Below are positions 38,179 through 46,974 of a stretch of DNA of 64,000 nt, in pieces. The notes below the pieces were generated by a model. That model was not told where the DNA came from. It did not search any database and worked only from the letters and a program-made list of their open reading frames with translations. Position 1 is the first letter of the stretch; every line of letters starts with the position of its first letter. Source of the stretch: Marinomonas sp. THO17 (GTDB lineage: Bacteria; Pseudomonadota; Gammaproteobacteria; Pseudomonadales; Marinomonadaceae); assembly GCF_040436405.1 (NCBI RefSeq), contig NZ_AP031575.1:62001-126000 (forward strand). The letters run 5' to 3'. The position numbers and the translations under genes were made by a program.

Positions 38179-38320
38179 AATGTTTCCTGCCTTTTCAAGT
38201 GATTGCAAACAACGCCGTAGCGCTCACTTTTGATTTATCTTATTGTTTTATCAGGGCACACTAAAGTGACATTGAGGTGCGCTCTGATGGAAGAGGAGGA
38301 ATCCTCTTGGTTGGCGAAGC

Positions 38321-39547
38321 TTACTTAGGTCCGAATTCCGCCATGTCTTTTTCAACCGCTTCTGACAGTTGCGATAGTACTCCAGGGAAGGCACTAATGA
38401 CGCGATTCCAACTGGGTATAAAAGGTGTTTCCATTGGGTTCTCTAGATAATGATTACCCGCTTTCATAATATTACTGGCAAACAATTCCACGGCTTGCTC
38501 TTCCGTATGTACATCCAATTTTAGGCCATTTATCTCTGCATCATTACGATAGGTTTCAATAAAGTCCAATGCAACGCGGAAGTAAGTTGCTTTGATGGTG
38601 CGGAAGGTTGCCTGATTGAATATGGTGCCAGTAGTGGCCAATTTACGGAAAATGGCTTTGGTGATATCGATCGACATTTTCGATAATCCACCGTCATCAT
38701 TATCCGCGGATAGGTCTTGATGTTTATGGTCGTATATATCGGCAATGTCAACCTGACACAATCTATTGGGTGAGTAATTACGATACATCTCACTCAATAC
38801 ACCAATCTCTAATCCCCAATCACTTGGAATGCGAAGGTCGGTCATAACATCGCGGCGGAAAGAGAATTCTCCTGCCAGTGGATAACGGTAGCTATCCAGA
38901 TAATCTAGGTAATCTAAGTGCCCCAAGACTTTTTTCAAGGAATACAACAAGGGTGTCACCAGCAAACGGCTGACGCGCCCGTTCATTTTGCCATTCGCAG
39001 CACGAGCATAAAAACCTTTACAGAACTCGTAGTTAAAGTTTGGATTTGCCACCGGATAGATAAGACGTGCCAGTAGTTCTCGATCATAAGTAACAATGTC
39101 ACAATCGTGCATGGCGATGGATTCAGCTTTCCCTGCTGCTAGGTTGTAACCCATGCAAAACCAAACATTACGACCTTTGCCCGGATCGGTTGGTGACAGG
39201 TTTTCTCCTTTCAAAACACTGTCTATTTCTCTCAAACGTGGGCCATCGTTCCATAGTACTTTGCAGTTTTGAGGTAACACACTAAAAAACTCCAAGGCGT
39301 GACGATATTGTTCTTCCGTGGCACGATCTAAGCCTATGATAATTTCAGACAGATAAGGGACCTGTTGCAAGTGCTTAATGATGTTTGGCATAGCCGCGGT
39401 TTCAAGTTCCGAATATAAGCAAGGTAAAATCAGCGACATAGGGCGGGTTTTGGCAAACTCGCAAAGCTCTTTCTCCATTTCTTCCAGTGGGCGGTGGGCT
39501 AAGTTGTGAAGTGTGGTGATGATGCCATTTTGATGAAAGTCACCCAT
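38321..39547 (-). CDS. gpgS: Glucosyl-3-phosphoglycerate synthase (GT81)
   Basis: Transfers glucose from an NDP-glucose to 3-phosphoglycerate, the first step of glucosylglycerate synthesis. A GT-A fold is indicated by PMSLILPCLYSELET, the GKGRNVWFCMGYNLA segment and the metal-binding DCD at 148-150. The later AGEFSFRRDVM and DWGLEIGVLSEMY motifs match this family and the related mannosyl-3-phosphoglycerate enzymes. Length is 408 residues. AGGAGA precedes the ATG. It lies between the phosphatase and phosphorylase genes of the pathway. Confidence 0.88.
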   Translation of the reverse strand: MGDFHQNGIITTLHNLAHRPLEEMEKELCEFAKTRPMSLILPCLYSELETAAMPNIIKHLQQVPYLSEIIIGLDRATEEQYRHALEFFSVLPQNCKVLWNDGPRLREIDSVLKGENLSPTDPGKGRNVWFCMGYNLAAGKAESIAMHDCDIVTYDRELLARLIYPVANPNFNYEFCKGFYARAANGKMNGRVSRLLVTPLLYSLKKVLGHLDYLDYLDSYRYPLAGEFSFRRDVMTDLRIPSDWGLEIGVLSEMYRNYSPNRLCQVDIADIYDHKHQDLSADNDDGGLSKMSIDITKAIFRKLATTGTIFNQATFRTIKATYFRVALDFIETYRNDAEINGLKLDVHTEEQAVELFASNIMKAGNHYLENPMETPFIPSWNRVISAFPGVLSQLSEAVEKDMAEFGPK

Positions 39548-39601
39548 AAAAAGTCTCCTAAAAAGATAAAATGTATCGTCTTATATTCATTGTGCGATTA
39601 T

Positions 39602-40429
39602 TTATAATATTCCCTGTTTTTCTAACACCTGATTAATGGCCTGTGCCCAGCCTTTTGGGCCATAGTCGTCCGTTAACCAAGCATCACTTCGATTCGGTAT
39701 TTCTGGTGGCACATGCACTGGGGAGCGAATCACCACAGGTATGTCTGCTTTACTCAGCATACCAATGTCATTTTCACCGTCTCCTAGGGCCATAGTAATT
39801 AACTCTTGATCTTCCAAAAGCTGATCCTGATAAAGCTTGGTTAGCCAGAGCATAGCATTGGCTTTATCGCACTTCTCTCCCATCAGATGAGAGAAGCGAC
39901 CACCTTTTTGAATCTGCACACCAAAAGGTTTGAGATGCTCACGCAAACTCTGCAATGCTTGGTTAGAATCCGTCCATAACATAGGTTCAGTAAACTGACG
40001 TTGCATGGCCAATTTTGCGTTTTCCTCACTTAACCCTGTGACCCTAATGAGGTCATCCACTGACATGTCACTAAAACGTTGGAAGGTATATTGGTCTAGC
40101 TGATCGTCTGTCATATGAATCAGCTCTTTACGTTTTGGGCCAAAGGTTTTTAGCCAATATTCGCCCACGTCTTCGAGTGGTTCTTGGATGTCTAATCCTA
40201 ATTGCTTAGGAATGTACACGGCAGAACCATTTTCGACAATAAAAGGGTCAAGGTGATTCAATTCCTTGCGTAAGGATAAAAGTTCATGAAAGGTTTTACT
40301 GGTATTGATAATACAGGGAATAGCAAATGTTTTTAGAGAAAGCATTGCCGACTTTGCTGGAGCAAAGCTGTAAGTGTGGTGGTCAAGTAAGGTGCCGTCT
40401 AGATCGGTAAAAATTAATAGACTCGTCAT
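39602..40429 (-). CDS. Glucosyl/mannosyl-3-phosphoglycerate phosphatase (HAD)
   Basis: A 275-residue HAD phosphatase of the MPGP family that removes the phosphate from glucosyl- or mannosyl-3-phosphoglycerate, releasing the compatible solute. Motif I is FTDLDGTLLDHHTY with nucleophile Asp9 region, and motif IV is ALGDGENDIGMLSKAD. It is the first gene of the minus-strand unit, 54 nt before gpgS, and is divergent from a DMT exporter across about 126 nt. The gluco- rather than manno- assignment follows from the neighbouring GT81 gene. Confidence 0.88.
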   Translation of the reverse strand: MTSLLIFTDLDGTLLDHHTYSFAPAKSAMLSLKTFAIPCIINTSKTFHELLSLRKELNHLDPFIVENGSAVYIPKQLGLDIQEPLEDVGEYWLKTFGPKRKELIHMTDDQLDQYTFQRFSDMSVDDLIRVTGLSEENAKLAMQRQFTEPMLWTDSNQALQSLREHLKPFGVQIQKGGRFSHLMGEKCDKANAMLWLTKLYQDQLLEDQELITMALGDGENDIGMLSKADIPVVIRSPVHVPPEIPNRSDAWLTDDYGPKGWAQAINQVLEKQGIL

Positions 40430-40555
40430 CTCGTTTCCAAATATAGGTCCATCAAGAGAAACTGTTGGACGTTAGGGTTAATCTTGCAAATCTGGTGCCA
40501 GTGCGTGAAAGTAAATACTTAAATTAATAGCTTAATCAAGGTATTAAACAATTAG

Positions 40556-41437
40556 ATGACAAGTTTGCTACGTTTGTATGTCGGTATTTCACTGGCGCTC
40601 ATTGCGTTTGCTGCCAATTCCGTTTTAAACCGTTTGGCCTTAGCGGATGATTTGATTGATCCGGGCAGTTTTACCCTATGGCGTTTATCCAGTGGCGCCG
40701 TCACTCTGTTGTTTCTTTGTTGGTTAAAAAGCCTAGCGAATTCGCAAGAAGACACTTTTATCCAGCTTAAAAAGGGCATGACTGAAGGTAATTGGCTGTC
40801 GGCTCTGGCACTCTTTGCCTATGCTGTGAGCTTCTCTTACGCTTACGTCAGCTTATCTACCGGAATGGGAGCCTTAGTCTTGTTTGCTATGGTGCAACTG
40901 ACGCTGATTACATTGTCGATTTATTCCGGTCAGACATTGAGTAGGTTGGAGTGGCTGGGGCTAGCGTTAGCCTTTGCTGGTTTCGTCTACTTGCTCCTTC
41001 CTAATGTAACATCACCTTCCTTTATGGGATTTGTACTAATGTCTTTATCAGGCGTGGCTTGGGGCCTGTATACTTGGCGAGGTAAATTATCCAAACAGGC
41101 ATTATGGACAACAACAGCTAATTTTACTCGCACTCTACCTATCTTATTGGTTGTTTTTTTGTGTTTGCTTTGGTTTGGCGATAGCCATGTTTCCCGACAA
41201 GGAATCGCCTTGGCTGTACTGTCTGGCGCGGTGATGTCAGGCTTAGGATATGCTTTATGGTATGCCGTCTTGCCTCTAATCAGTGCTTCAATGGCTGCGG
41301 TTCTGCAACTTCTGGTACCCATCATTGCAACCTTTGGTGGCATTATTTTTTCGGGTGAAAATATGAGTTTCCATCTAATGTCAGCCACACTGGTGGTTAT
41401 TCTTGGTGTTTTGTTGGTGATACTGGGTAGAAAATAG
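40556..41437 (+). CDS. EamA/DMT-superfamily transporter
   Basis: A 293-residue inner-membrane protein with ten predicted helices in two EamA repeats (residues about 5-140 and 150-290). DMT proteins usually export amino acids or other metabolites; no substrate is assignable. It is divergent from the glucosylglycerate genes, and the shared upstream region may allow joint control, which is inference. Confidence 0.88.
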   Translation: MTSLLRLYVGISLALIAFAANSVLNRLALADDLIDPGSFTLWRLSSGAVTLLFLCWLKSLANSQEDTFIQLKKGMTEGNWLSALALFAYAVSFSYAYVSLSTGMGALVLFAMVQLTLITLSIYSGQTLSRLEWLGLALAFAGFVYLLLPNVTSPSFMGFVLMSLSGVAWGLYTWRGKLSKQALWTTTANFTRTLPILLVVFLCLLWFGDSHVSRQGIALAVLSGAVMSGLGYALWYAVLPLISASMAAVLQLLVPIIATFGGIIFSGENMSFHLMSATLVVILGVLLVILGRK

Positions 41438-41509
41438 TGAGTATATTTGGTGCGTTTTATTGTATTGATCTATTTTGGTGCTCGCTTGTGATGCAAAATG
41501 GGGAGTGAG

Positions 41510-41534
41510 AAATGGCCCAATGCGTGGGCCATTT
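41510..41534. terminator. Hairpin without T-run between DMT and DUF3010 genes
   Basis: A perfect 9-bp inverted repeat (41510-41518 with 41526-41534) has no T-run on either side. It may slow converging transcription, but is not a canonical terminator. Confidence 0.35.
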
Positions 41535-41560
41535 AAAGACAATGCGAAATAAGGCGATTT

Positions 41561-41983
41561 TTAAGAAGACAGAGCCACATATGCCACAGTAAAGGCGTTT
41601 TCTTGGAAGGCTTTTAACCCTGTGGCTTTGAAAGCAACCGGTAATGGGTGACTTTGTAATGTTTCTTTGATGCTGGCGTTGTTATACAGATTGACTTGCA
41701 CCGTATCGATAAGCTGTATCGCGGCTTCAATCTTGAAACCAATGGCACCGCCGGCAAATTTTCCTTTGGTTGGACGTTCCTTAATAGCAACATGGGTCAC
41801 TTTGTAATCTTCAAATAATTTTTTTAGCGTGAATTGGAATTTACGCACGCTTTCACTGTCGTTTGGCTGACTTAATGCTAGGCGAATTTGTCGGCAATCT
41901 GGTATCTGAAACAAACCATCTTGTTTGGACAGTAAACATAAAATGGCTTCACTGCCTTTGATTTCGACACCACAAGTAATCAT
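41561..41983 (-). CDS. DUF3010 family protein
   Basis: A 140-residue protein with the DUF3010 signature: MITCGVEIKGSEAILCLLS, then IPDCRQIRLAL, then KERPTKGKFAGGAIGFKIEA. The N-terminus resembles an RNase H-like/actin-type strand order, suggesting a nuclease-like fold, which is inference. ATG 41983 with GAAGGTG upstream is preferred over the ORF start at 42001. Function is unknown. Confidence 0.85.
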   Translation of the reverse strand: MITCGVEIKGSEAILCLLSKQDGLFQIPDCRQIRLALSQPNDSESVRKFQFTLKKLFEDYKVTHVAIKERPTKGKFAGGAIGFKIEAAIQLIDTVQVNLYNNASIKETLQSHPLPVAFKATGLKAFQENAFTVAYVALSS

Positions 41984-42284
41984 AAATGCACCTTCAATCA
42001 TGAAATTTCTAGCATTATCTCATACTTACCTACATTCTAGCAGAGTAAAATACACTGCTTGTTTATAGCAAAAGAAGTCAGATCTAGGGCGAAAATAATG
42101 GCTTCTGGTTTATTACACTCTTTTCAAATTCATCACTCTCTTTATTAAGCGGAATGGGTTAGTATTTCGAGATATTATTTTGCAAAAATACAAATAACGA
42201 TATTTTCTACTGAATAAATTCAAAAAACTGATTTTTCTTCGGTAGAAGTCTTTCTCTCACTTTGATGAAATTAGGTTGAAGCAA

Positions 42285-43517
42285 ATGACTGTTCAATCGC
42301 CATTAGGCGTGACACCACCGCAAGTAAAATCATTGGATGAAATTTTACCTCATGAGCCTCTGTTAATGATGGGAGCAGGCCCTGTACCTATCCCTGAACG
42401 TGTGGCCAAGGCAAACTCAGTGGTCATTAACCACTTAGGCAGTGTCATGGCGCAAGTGATTGATCAAGTCAAATCTATGGCCAGATATGTCTTCCAAACA
42501 GAGTCCAAATGGGTTCTTGGTGTCGCTGGACCAGCCTCAGCTGCGATGGAGATGGCAGTAGCCAATTTGTTGCAAAAAGACGAACGTATTTTATGCGTTA
42601 ATAACGGATTTTTTAGTCATCGTATGGCAGAAATGGCGAGCCGAGTGGGGGCTGATGTCCATGAGTTACATGTTGGTACTCATGAAGCGGCTGACCCTGA
42701 AAGAGTGCGTAAAGCCATCGAAGAGACGCGTCCTAAAGTCCTGACTCTGGTGCAGGGGGAGACATCAAATACGGTTTTCAATCACAGTCTTGAAGCCATC
42801 GCCAAAATCGCCAAATCCTACGGTTGTCTAGTCGTGGTTGATGCGGTATGTACACTGAGCACCATGCCGTTGCAAATGGATGAATGGCAAGTGGATGTGG
42901 TGATTACGGGTGGACAAAAAGGCTTATCTTCTATTCCTGGTGCTTCCTTGTTGGCTTTTTCCGATGAAGCTTGGAATGTCATTAAAAATCGTACTCAACC
43001 GACTGCACAATGGTGTTTTGATGTGCAATTGGCCGAGAATTTTTGGCACAAGGATGGCTACCATTACACCGCGCCAGTGTCTGGCATTATGGCGTTGCAT
43101 GAAGCGTTGAAATTGGTTTGTGAAGAAACCTTAGAGCAGAGATTTGCACGTCATTTGCGTTGCTCAAAAGCCTTGCAAGCTGGGATTCAGGGCATGGGCT
43201 TGGATTTGTTTATTGCTCCTGAAGCGCGTTTGAATTCCGTGGTGGGAATCAATATTCCACAAGGTTTAACGGCTAATCAAATTTGTCATCATATTTCTGA
43301 TGTCTATCGTGTGGAAATCGCCGGTTCTTTTGGGCAACCAATTGTGCGTATCGGTCAAATGGGTGAGCAATGTCGTGAGCATAACTTATTTAGAACACTG
43401 CACGCGCTTGGCAGCACCATGCGAGATTTAGGCGTGAAAGTGGATCAACCCAATGGCATGGCGGAAATGGAGGCCTATCTGCAACGTGTGCCGCGTACGC
43501 TTTATCAAGTAGCTTAA
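42285..43517 (+). CDS. Class V PLP-dependent aminotransferase (alanine-glyoxylate type)
   Basis: A 410-residue fold-type I aminotransferase. The PLP lysine lies in VVITGGQKGLSSIPG, the cofactor-binding Asp in VVVDAVCTL, and an N-terminal GAGPVPIPERV motif matches serine/alanine-glyoxylate and pyridoxamine-pyruvate aminotransferases. Substrate assignment among these is not possible by eye. ATG 42285 is better placed behind AGG than a TTG at 42276. About 280 nt of AT-rich DNA precede it, with no other gene seen. Confidence 0.88.
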   Translation: MTVQSPLGVTPPQVKSLDEILPHEPLLMMGAGPVPIPERVAKANSVVINHLGSVMAQVIDQVKSMARYVFQTESKWVLGVAGPASAAMEMAVANLLQKDERILCVNNGFFSHRMAEMASRVGADVHELHVGTHEAADPERVRKAIEETRPKVLTLVQGETSNTVFNHSLEAIAKIAKSYGCLVVVDAVCTLSTMPLQMDEWQVDVVITGGQKGLSSIPGASLLAFSDEAWNVIKNRTQPTAQWCFDVQLAENFWHKDGYHYTAPVSGIMALHEALKLVCEETLEQRFARHLRCSKALQAGIQGMGLDLFIAPEARLNSVVGINIPQGLTANQICHHISDVYRVEIAGSFGQPIVRIGQMGEQCREHNLFRTLHALGSTMRDLGVKVDQPNGMAEMEAYLQRVPRTLYQVA

Positions 43518-43640
43518 CGAAATGTTAGCGAGTTAGACTTTTCCAATATAAAAAATAATGATTAAAAGTTCTTAGTTTTATTGCAACTAAAGGACTTTTT
43601 TAAACGAGTTACCATGAAGCTTGGTATAAAAGGGTAATAA

Positions 43641-44324
43641 ATGAAAATAAGAAAATTTCGTTATTTAATTATATTGGTAGTGTTCTTGTGTCTTGGATGT
43701 GCAACCCATAATGGTTTGAGTGATGATCAAATCAAAATGGATCAAGACTATGAATATGCAATGAACGTTTATACTGGTCAGAACGGAGAAGAGCAAGATT
43801 ATGACAAAGCTGTTTCGTTATTTAGTGCGTCTGCAAAAAATAATGATATAAGGGCTCAAGTATTTTTAGGGATCATATATGTATATGGTGCAGGGGTAAA
43901 CGTTGATTATAAAAAAGCGAGAACACTCCTAGAGAAAGCCGCAGAAAGAGGACACCCAAAAGCTTTATTTCAAATGGGGGATTTATATTTTAAAGGTCGA
44001 GGTGTAAAACAAGACTATGAACAAGCAATGATTTTTTATAAAAAATCTGCTCTAAAAGGTGATAAATGGGCTCAACTTTCTTTAGGTAATATGTATTTAT
44101 CGGGTAAAAGCATAGAAAAAAATTATAAGACAGCGTTTGAATGGTATGAAAAATCAGCACTGCAAGGTAATGACATTGCACAATTCAATGTAGGATTTAT
44201 GTATGAATCTGGTGTTGGCATCATGCAAAATACTGAAAAAGCTTTAGAGTGGTATAAAAAGTCTGCACAACAGGATAATAAGGAAGCACAAAAAAGGCTG
44301 AAAATACTCTTAGGTGCAAACTAA
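43641..44324 (+). CDS. Sel1-repeat lipoprotein
   Basis: A 227-residue protein with an N-terminal signal and likely lipid attachment at Cys20 (LCLGC, with a non-standard Cys at -3). Five or so Sel1-like repeats of about 36 residues follow (AQVFLGIIYVYGAGVNVDYKKA, ALFQMGDLYFKGRGVKQDYEQA and so on). Sel1 proteins act as protein-interaction scaffolds in the envelope. Its base composition is visibly more AT-rich than its neighbours, which hints at acquisition. It ends 4 nt inside the converging DMT gene. Confidence 0.9.
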   Translation: MKIRKFRYLIILVVFLCLGCATHNGLSDDQIKMDQDYEYAMNVYTGQNGEEQDYDKAVSLFSASAKNNDIRAQVFLGIIYVYGAGVNVDYKKARTLLEKAAERGHPKALFQMGDLYFKGRGVKQDYEQAMIFYKKSALKGDKWAQLSLGNMYLSGKSIEKNYKTAFEWYEKSALQGNDIAQFNVGFMYESGVGIMQNTEKALEWYKKSAQQDNKEAQKRLKILLGAN

Positions 44325-45217
44325 TGTGCTTTATTCGGCATCAGACTGGCAAATAAAGCCCCAAAGCTAATGAACAAACAGGCAATAATCTGACCTTGGC
44401 TCAGGTGCGCGTCAGTGAATAGTCCTAGCCATGCGGTTGAAAGAGCGGGAGCTGTGTAAGACAGTACGCCAAGCAAAGAAAGGTTGCCGCGTTTTACGCC
44501 AACATCCCAGCAGAAAAATGCCACCCCGACAGGGCCTAACCCTAATCCAAAAATCGCCAACCAAGTGCTAGCCTTCAGAGAAGAGGGCGTTGTTTCTAGA
44601 GCAAGGTGACTGATTCCCGCCAATAGGCTAGTGATTAAGCAATACCAAAGAACAGAACTGGATGGCACTTGCTGAAAGCGACGATTCGCCACCGAATAGC
44701 TTGACCAAATTAAGGCGCAAGCAAAAGCCGCCGCATACCCTGTCCAATGAGTCTTAAAGCCTACCACATCGGTTGATTGTGTTTTCGATTGCAACATGAT
44801 TCCAGTGCCTACAAAGGCGATAACCGCTCCGACCAAATGAGTCCAAGAAAGTCCATTTCTACTGGTCAAACCTGCTAAAAGGACAATTAACAGTGGCCAT
44901 AAATACGCGATTAATCCGGCCTCAACTGGCGGTGCGTGTTGGAAAGCATAGAAATAACAAAAGTGATAAAAGAAAAATCCAAGTCCACCCATTACGATGG
45001 CCTGTTTAGGGGTTTTTTGCCAAGACAACGTCAGTTCACCTTTAAGTAAATACACAACAAAGAATAACAGTGTGGCAACACCAAAAGTGATGGCCAATAA
45101 CAGCAAAGGTGGCACCAAACCGGCTTGTGTGGTGAATAAGGCGAGGCTACTCCATAACAAGATAGCGATGCTGCCTATTAAGGTTGCTTGTGGGGAAATA
45201 CTGGTGGTTGAACTCAT
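44321..45217 (-). CDS. DMT exporter, YddG-like
   Basis: A 298-residue ten-helix EamA transporter. Several segments (FFYHFCYFYAFQHAPPVEAGLIAYLWPL, split as residues about 85-112, and ALIWSSYSVANRRF) resemble the aromatic amino acid/paraquat exporter YddG. Its stop overlaps the converging Sel1 gene by 4 nt. AGGA precedes the ATG. The substrate is a family inference. Confidence 0.85.
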   Translation of the reverse strand: MSSTTSISPQATLIGSIAILLWSSLALFTTQAGLVPPLLLLAITFGVATLLFFVVYLLKGELTLSWQKTPKQAIVMGGLGFFFYHFCYFYAFQHAPPVEAGLIAYLWPLLIVLLAGLTSRNGLSWTHLVGAVIAFVGTGIMLQSKTQSTDVVGFKTHWTGYAAAFACALIWSSYSVANRRFQQVPSSSVLWYCLITSLLAGISHLALETTPSSLKASTWLAIFGLGLGPVGVAFFCWDVGVKRGNLSLLGVLSYTAPALSTAWLGLFTDAHLSQGQIIACLFISFGALFASLMPNKAH

Positions 45218-45466
45218 TGGATGTCCTTATAAAAAAACGGCTTTTTATGTAAGTAAGGTTAACCTCATTGCAGTAACAAGGCATTGTCGAAAATCTCTGA
45301 ATGTCTTGTTAAAAATCGTTTTGAGATGGGTGCTGAATAAGAAAAAAGCCATTTGACAGGGTGGTGACAGGTTTAAAAGGTAAGGTGATGACCTTCAAGT
45401 TTACTGAGTAATCTATCTGGCAAACTTGACTCGCTAACAAAAACAATAAACAAGCTGGAGAAAATC

Positions 45467-46459
45467 ATGCTTAAAAACCTATCTTTGAAGTCTGTTCTTG
45501 TGTCTGGTGCAGTCGCACTTTCTATGGTTGGACAGGCTCATGCCTATGAACCTGCTCGCAGTGCTGAATGTATCGCTCCGGCCAATCCTGGTGGTGGTTG
45601 GGATTTTACTTGCCGTAGTGTCGGTAAAGTTCTAGTTGATCAAGATTACATTAAAGGTAATGTACAGACAGTGAACATGTCTGGCGCTGGTGGTGGTGTT
45701 GCATTTGCGCATACGGTCAGTAAACGAGCTAAAGATGACAGTTTAATCGTTGCAGCCAGTACTGCGACAACCACTCGTCTTGCTCAAGGTCAATTCCCTG
45801 GCATGAACTCTGATCAAGTAAAATGGGTAGGTACTTTGGGAGCAGACTACGGCATCATAGCGGTAGGTAAAGATTCAAAATACACTTCTCTTACTCAACT
45901 TTTAGACGCGTTGAAGGAAGATCCTACTTCTGTAAAGTTCGCAGGCGGTAGTGCGTCAGGTGGTTGGGATCATCTAAAAGTCTTAATGACGGCTCAAAAA
46001 GCCCAAGTGAAAGACCTGCCTAAAGTTCGTTACCTAGCCTTCAGTGGTGGTTCTGAAGCCTTGGTTCAGGTTGTTGGTGGACACGTTGATGCCTTCACCG
46101 GCGATGTTTCTGAAGTAAAAGGCTTTATGGATTCTGGTGACCTTCGTGTTTTGGCTGTGTTGTCTGCAGAACGTTTGCCAGCACCTTTTAATAGCATTCC
46201 GACCGCAATGGAACAAGGTATTGATTCTGTTGCACCAAACTGGCGTGGTTTCTATGTACCAGGTAAAGCCAGTCAAGCTTCTTATGATTGGTGGGTGAAT
46301 ACCATGGATGAGTTATACCAAACTCAAGAATGGAAAGACATCATGACCAAGAATGGTTTGATGCCATTTCACAAGTCTGGTGCTGACTTTACTCAATTCG
46401 TTAAAAATCAAACCTTGGATATTCAAATCCTGTCAAAAGACATTGGTTTGATTCGTTAA
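45467..46459 (+). CDS. tctC: Tripartite tricarboxylate transporter substrate-binding protein TctC
   Basis: Periplasmic receptor of a TTT-type secondary uptake system for tricarboxylates or related acids. The signal peptide (SVLVSGAVALSMVGQAHA) is cut before YEPARS. The TctC fold is indicated by IAPANPGGGWDFTCRSVG and VGGHVDAFTGDVSEV. Length is 330 residues. GGAG lies 7-8 nt before the ATG. It is followed by a strong terminator and then tctB, tctA. Citrate is the classical ligand, but many TctC proteins bind other carboxylates. Confidence 0.95.
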   Translation: MLKNLSLKSVLVSGAVALSMVGQAHAYEPARSAECIAPANPGGGWDFTCRSVGKVLVDQDYIKGNVQTVNMSGAGGGVAFAHTVSKRAKDDSLIVAASTATTTRLAQGQFPGMNSDQVKWVGTLGADYGIIAVGKDSKYTSLTQLLDALKEDPTSVKFAGGSASGGWDHLKVLMTAQKAQVKDLPKVRYLAFSGGSEALVQVVGGHVDAFTGDVSEVKGFMDSGDLRVLAVLSAERLPAPFNSIPTAMEQGIDSVAPNWRGFYVPGKASQASYDWWVNTMDELYQTQEWKDIMTKNGLMPFHKSGADFTQFVKNQTLDIQILSKDIGLIR

Positions 46460-46475
46460 TAGCAGACCGCTATTT

Positions 46476-46499
46476 GGAGAGGGCAACCTCTCCTTTTTT
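46476..46499 (+). terminator. Intra-operon terminator/attenuator between tctC and tctB
   Basis: A perfect 7-bp stem (46476-46482 with 46487-46493) is closed by a GCAA tetraloop and followed by six T's. It should stop part of the transcription after tctC, giving more binding protein than membrane subunits. Confidence 0.8.
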
Positions 46500-46532
46500 C
46501 CTATGTCCTTTAATCTAACATGGAGCAGAAAC

Positions 46533-46973
46533 ATGCGCGTGAATGATCGTGTGTTTGGCATGCTGATGCTAATTCTTGCCGTAGCATACGGCTGGCAAGC
46601 GACCCAATTTCCTGTGCCTTTTGGTGGTCATGAAAGTGTTGGGCCAGAAACTTTCCCCATCATGCTGTCTATTATCTTAGGGATCAGTTCAATTTACATG
46701 ATGGTGCGTCCTGATGAAGACGAAAAATGGGCGCCAGCTGCCATGTTAGTTGAACTGACCGTCGTTGTGCTGTCTATGCTGGCATTCGCTTGGGCAATTG
46801 AGCCAATTGGTTTTATGCCTGCAGCGGCTTTAGTAGTGAGTTTCTTATGTTGGCGAATGGGAGCCAGTATCACCAAGAGTGTGATTACCGGTGTCGTCAG
46901 CTCAGTCAGTATCTTCTTGCTGTTTAATAATGTGCTTGAGCTAGCACTGCCTCTCGGTTTGTTGGAGTTTTAA
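46533..46973 (+). CDS. tctB: Tripartite tricarboxylate transporter small membrane subunit TctB
   Basis: A 146-residue inner-membrane protein with four helices, the small membrane subunit of the TTT transporter, needed with TctA for transport. ATG 46533 preceded by TGGAGC is preferred over 46503. The N-terminal VNDRVFGMLMLILAVAYGWQA segment is characteristic. It is one base away from tctA. Confidence 0.92.
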   Translation: MRVNDRVFGMLMLILAVAYGWQATQFPVPFGGHESVGPETFPIMLSIILGISSIYMMVRPDEDEKWAPAAMLVELTVVVLSMLAFAWAIEPIGFMPAAALVVSFLCWRMGASITKSVITGVVSSVSIFLLFNNVLELALPLGLLEF

Positions 46974-46974
46974 T

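Noticed and set aside
42002..42284. A possible small gene in the AT-rich gap before the aminotransferase.
   Set aside because: No frame with a start, ribosome site and reasonable length is seen on either strand.
45418..45436. A possible sigma-54 promoter (TGGCAAACTTGACTCGC) before tctC.
   Set aside because: The GG and GC elements are 12 nt apart instead of 10, so it cannot be a normal -24/-12 promoter.
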